64,000 nt of DNA from positions 1 through 64,000 of the forward strand of contig CAVQNU010000015.1 in assembly GCA_963714255.1 (NCBI GenBank), given 5' to 3'. Positions 62,016 through 64,000 of the stretch are shown in pieces. Source of the stretch: Rhodovastum sp963714255. GTDB lineage: Bacteria > Pseudomonadota > Alphaproteobacteria > Acetobacterales > Acetobacteraceae. Made by a program: the position numbers and the translations under genes. A model generated the notes under the pieces. It did not search any database and was not told where the DNA came from. It was given only the letters and a program-made list of their open reading frames with translations. Positions within the stretch are counted from its first letter, which is position 1; every line of letters begins with the position of its first letter.

Positions 62016-62758
62016 CTTTCCGTCTCGGCCTGATCCACCGTCCCCATTCCGAGCTGCCACGCCTGGCAGCTCGGATGGATGTGGATGCGCTCAAGGTGCC
62101 GAATGTCTGCGACTGGCACCGATACATCACGCTGGACGGCGACGCGTTGGGCAACGACATGCACAGCAACTGCATTCCGTGCAGCGCACTCCGGCGGGTC
62201 CAGATCGCGCGGGCGGTATCGGCCGGGGACATGCGGGTGCCGACCACCGGGCAGGCGCTTGGCCTTTATGAGCGCTGGGGTTGGGACGGCAGCGAGGGTG
62301 GCGACATCGGGCTTGCGAGCGATGTCGCCGCGTTCCACTGGGCAACCGGCGGCGTCTCGTGGGGCGACCAATGGGAGGACTTGCCGAGCATCGTGGCGCT
62401 CGCGCCTGCCAATCTCCACCACCTGCGCGCAGCGATCGCCTATCTCGGTCCGGTGCAGCTGGATCTGGCACTGCCCGGCTCGGCGCAGGGCCTCACATCC
62501 TGGTCGGTGGCGTTCGGCCCGGATGGCGCGCCGGGAAGCTGGGGGCCGCATCGCGTCTGCGTCGGGCGGTACGACGGCGGCTATTTCTATGCCGTGTCGT
62601 GGGGCCTCGAAATCACGATGACGCCGGACTTTGTGGAGCGCTACGCGATCAACGCGGAAGCTACGGTTTCCCGGTCCTGGATTGACATTTTGGGTGTCTC
62701 GCCAGCCGGGCTGGACCTGGCTGCGCTGGAGCGGGAAATGGCCGCCCTGACAGCGTGA
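62012..62758 (+). CDS. Papain-like cysteine peptidase-type phage protein
   Basis: 248 residues from GTG 62012. YITLDGDALGNDMHSNCIPCSALRRVQIARA has the D..NC nucleophile pattern. GSWGPHRVCVGRYDGGYFYAVSWGLEITMTPDFVERYAI resembles the His block of phage papain-like proteins that usually read GxHAV..VGYD..W. LDLAALEREMAAL ends it, as in that family. Its substrate is unknown; the neighbouring lipoprotein is coupled to it. Confidence 0.6.
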   Translation: MTFRLGLIHRPHSELPRLAARMDVDALKVPNVCDWHRYITLDGDALGNDMHSNCIPCSALRRVQIARAVSAGDMRVPTTGQALGLYERWGWDGSEGGDIGLASDVAAFHWATGGVSWGDQWEDLPSIVALAPANLHHLRAAIAYLGPVQLDLALPGSAQGLTSWSVAFGPDGAPGSWGPHRVCVGRYDGGYFYAVSWGLEITMTPDFVERYAINAEATVSRSWIDILGVSPAGLDLAALEREMAALTA

Positions 62759-62906
62759 GGTGTCCGTGCGATGCACGCGCTTGGGATGGCGAGGTATCTG
62801 CCGCAGCCGCTCATTACGCTGCCCGCCAATCCGCAGCGGTTGATGCGCAACCGACCCGCCTGGTGCGGGCCGTGGTGACAATCCTGAACGAAGGTAAGAA
62901 CAGATC

Positions 62907-63332
62907 ATGAGTTCGACTGAGGTTCCCGGCGCACTGACCACTGGTCTTGGCCGTCTGGCTGATGCGCTTTCAGCGATCGCCGCGGCGTTGCGCGCGGAAC
63001 TCGCCGCGCCTGCAACGGCACCTGGCGCGTCAGCCGCGACGGCTGCTGGCTCGGCGGCGCCGGCGCATGTCGCGCCTGCCCCCGGTTGGGCCGCCCATGT
63101 TGGGCCGGTAACGCCTCTTCATACCGCCCCGGCTGGGATTGCCCCGGCGCATGCCACGCCTGCCCCCGGTTGGTCCGTCCGTGCTGCAACGACCGTGGAG
63201 CCGGCAATCGCCGAGCCTGTTCATGTGGTGCCGGCTGCGCACGCGCCGACGATTGCCGCGACGGCTAGCGCGGCATCTCCTGCCGTAACGACGACCACTA
63301 CTGCCACCACGGCGGCGCATTCGGCGAACTGA
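62907..63332 (+). CDS. Low-complexity Ala/Pro phage protein with internal repeat
   Basis: 141 residues. A helical start (TTGLGRLADALSAIAAALRAELAAP) is followed by two near-identical blocks, HVAPAPGWAAHVGPVTPLHTAPAGI and HATPAPGWSVRAATTVEPAIAEPVHV, and a Thr-rich end. GGTAAGAACAG precedes the ATG. No family; may be a flexible surface protein. Confidence 0.5.
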   Translation: MSSTEVPGALTTGLGRLADALSAIAAALRAELAAPATAPGASAATAAGSAAPAHVAPAPGWAAHVGPVTPLHTAPAGIAPAHATPAPGWSVRAATTVEPAIAEPVHVVPAAHAPTIAATASAASPAVTTTTTATTAAHSAN

Positions 63333-63338
63333 AGCACC

Positions 63339-63521
63339 GTGCCGCCCGGGCGGCAGGTCTTGGGGCACGTGTTTCGGGGCTGGTCGGCGGTGCTGCGGTC
63401 TGCACCGGTTGTCCATGCCATTGATGGCAGGGGTCACGCCATGATGGCGTTTGAGGTGACAAATCAGGCCGGCCTGTTGCCTGACCTGCCCGACCTTACG
63501 GTGGCGTCGCCGCGGCCGTGA
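63339..63521 (+). CDS. Small hypothetical protein
   Basis: 60 residues from GTG 63339. PPGRQVLGHVFRGWSAVLRSAPVVHAIDGRGHAMMAFEVTNQAGLLPDLPDL. Overlaps the start region of the next frame. No motif or family seen; support is only position in a co-directional block. Confidence 0.3.
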   Translation: MPPGRQVLGHVFRGWSAVLRSAPVVHAIDGRGHAMMAFEVTNQAGLLPDLPDLTVASPRP

Positions 63522-63619
63522 ACGATCCCGTCCCGAGGGCGCCGCTGGCCGGCACGGGCGATGGACAACGGAATCTGGTCGTACCTCTTTTGTGCCATGT
63601 TGATGACGGGAGCAGCTCG

Positions 63620-64000
63620 ATGGTCATAACTTACCCGACCGATCCGCTGGTGACGGGGCTTGCCGGCATTGCCGCGGGTGTCCTGCTGGGCGTGGGTGGC
63701 GCGCGGGCTGTGCCGCGTGTGTTTGCCGCAGCCCGTGCCGCACGCGCCTCCGTGACAAGCTGGAGGGCCGCCAGGCAGGCGTCCCTGAACCGGAGGGTGC
63801 GTGCGGCAGAGGCGACGCCGGCGTTGCCGTCCGCCGAGGTGCTGGCGGCGATCATCGCGGCGGTGCGGGCCGAACTGGGCAAACCGGGGCCGTCGGAGTG
63901 CGCGCCCGTTGTTGCCACGCCGGTGGCGAGTGTGGCGGCTGCGCCGGACCCGACCGCGCCGCTGCCGGTGCGGTCTGCCGATCCATGGATTGTGCGCTGA
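63620..64000 (+). CDS. Small membrane-anchored hypothetical protein
   Basis: 126 residues from ATG 63620 (GGGAGC upstream; a GTG at 63518 is in frame but has no site). YPTDPLVTGLAGIAAGVLLGVGGARAVPRVFAAARAARASVTSW has one membrane helix near residues 8-28. A basic linker follows, then SAEVLAAIIAAVRAELGKPG and a Pro/Ala-rich end. Stop exactly at the window edge. No family recognised. Confidence 0.5.
   Translation: MVITYPTDPLVTGLAGIAAGVLLGVGGARAVPRVFAAARAARASVTSWRAARQASLNRRVRAAEATPALPSAEVLAAIIAAVRAELGKPGPSECAPVVATPVASVAAAPDPTAPLPVRSADPWIVR

Noticed and set aside
61196..62758. 520-codon frame containing the papain-like protein
   Set aside because: Its first 270 codons overlap the holin-like and lipoprotein genes in another frame; GTG 62012 is coupled to the lipoprotein stop.
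62771..62878. 35-codon frame MHALGMARYLPQ...
   Set aside because: Too short, no binding site and no motif.
1..64000. tRNA, rRNA and CRISPR loci
   Set aside because: No cloverleaf with GTTCGA-type arms, no rRNA sequence and no repeat-spacer array was seen on either strand by eye; no att-site tRNA next to the phage cluster could be supported.

Overview
Type of organism. The window is GC-rich throughout and its chromosomal genes point to an alphaproteobacterium, most likely from the Acetobacteraceae/Rhodospirillales side. Supporting genes are a TrcR-type (DUF1013) cell-cycle regulator, a DUF1192 protein, two YdcH/DUF465 proteins, a eukaryotic-type NADP isocitrate dehydrogenase and a yejABEF peptide importer. 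The genus cannot be fixed from the sequence alone.

Layout. (1) 1-8000 is a mobile-element graveyard. A group II intron with its maturase enters from the left. Next to it is a second, ORF-less group II intron whose domain V was split by an IS630 element. Then come a 3'-truncated IS110 gene and an ISAs1 element with intact inverted repeats and target duplication, inserted into a frameshifted DUF3987 gene followed by a small TubC_N-like gene that carries a large perfect hairpin. (2) 8.2-37.5 kb is chromosomal: two FmdB zinc ribbons, an exported superoxide dismutase, the yejABEF operon plus a small membrane protein, hisN, kdsB-pheA, a phnCDEE importer, a DUF3060 protein, icd, a divergent acyl-CoA catabolic locus with a perfect TetR-type operator and a frameshifted TetR gene, a nucleoside deoxyribosyltransferase-like gene, purEK, small conserved genes, trcR, hsp20 with a heat-shock promoter and possible RNA thermometer, rpmE and rlpA. 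A family of palindromic intergenic repeats is scattered through this part. (3) 37.9-64 kb is one co-directional phage gene cluster with a contractile tail: TerL, portal, scaffold-like gene, coat, connectors, sheath, tube, E/E'-type chaperone with a -1 slippery site, short tape-measure candidate, then U-, X-, D-, V-, W-, J- and I-like genes, fibre, an ISAzo13-like insertion, beta-helix tailspike, and lysis and accessory genes. No integrase, repressor or replication gene is visible before the right edge.

How the genes work together. The yej and phn systems import peptides and phosphonate-type compounds. The ligase, dehydrogenase, hydratases and SDR form a CoA-dependent ring or branched acid degradation route, probably controlled from one operator. 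The phage block follows P2 tail order behind a terminase/SPP1-type-portal head module.

Caution. At least ten genes carry a probable single-base frameshift, including the conserved gene trcR at a C/G homopolymer. Sequence error is therefore a serious alternative to real gene decay wherever a frameshift is called.
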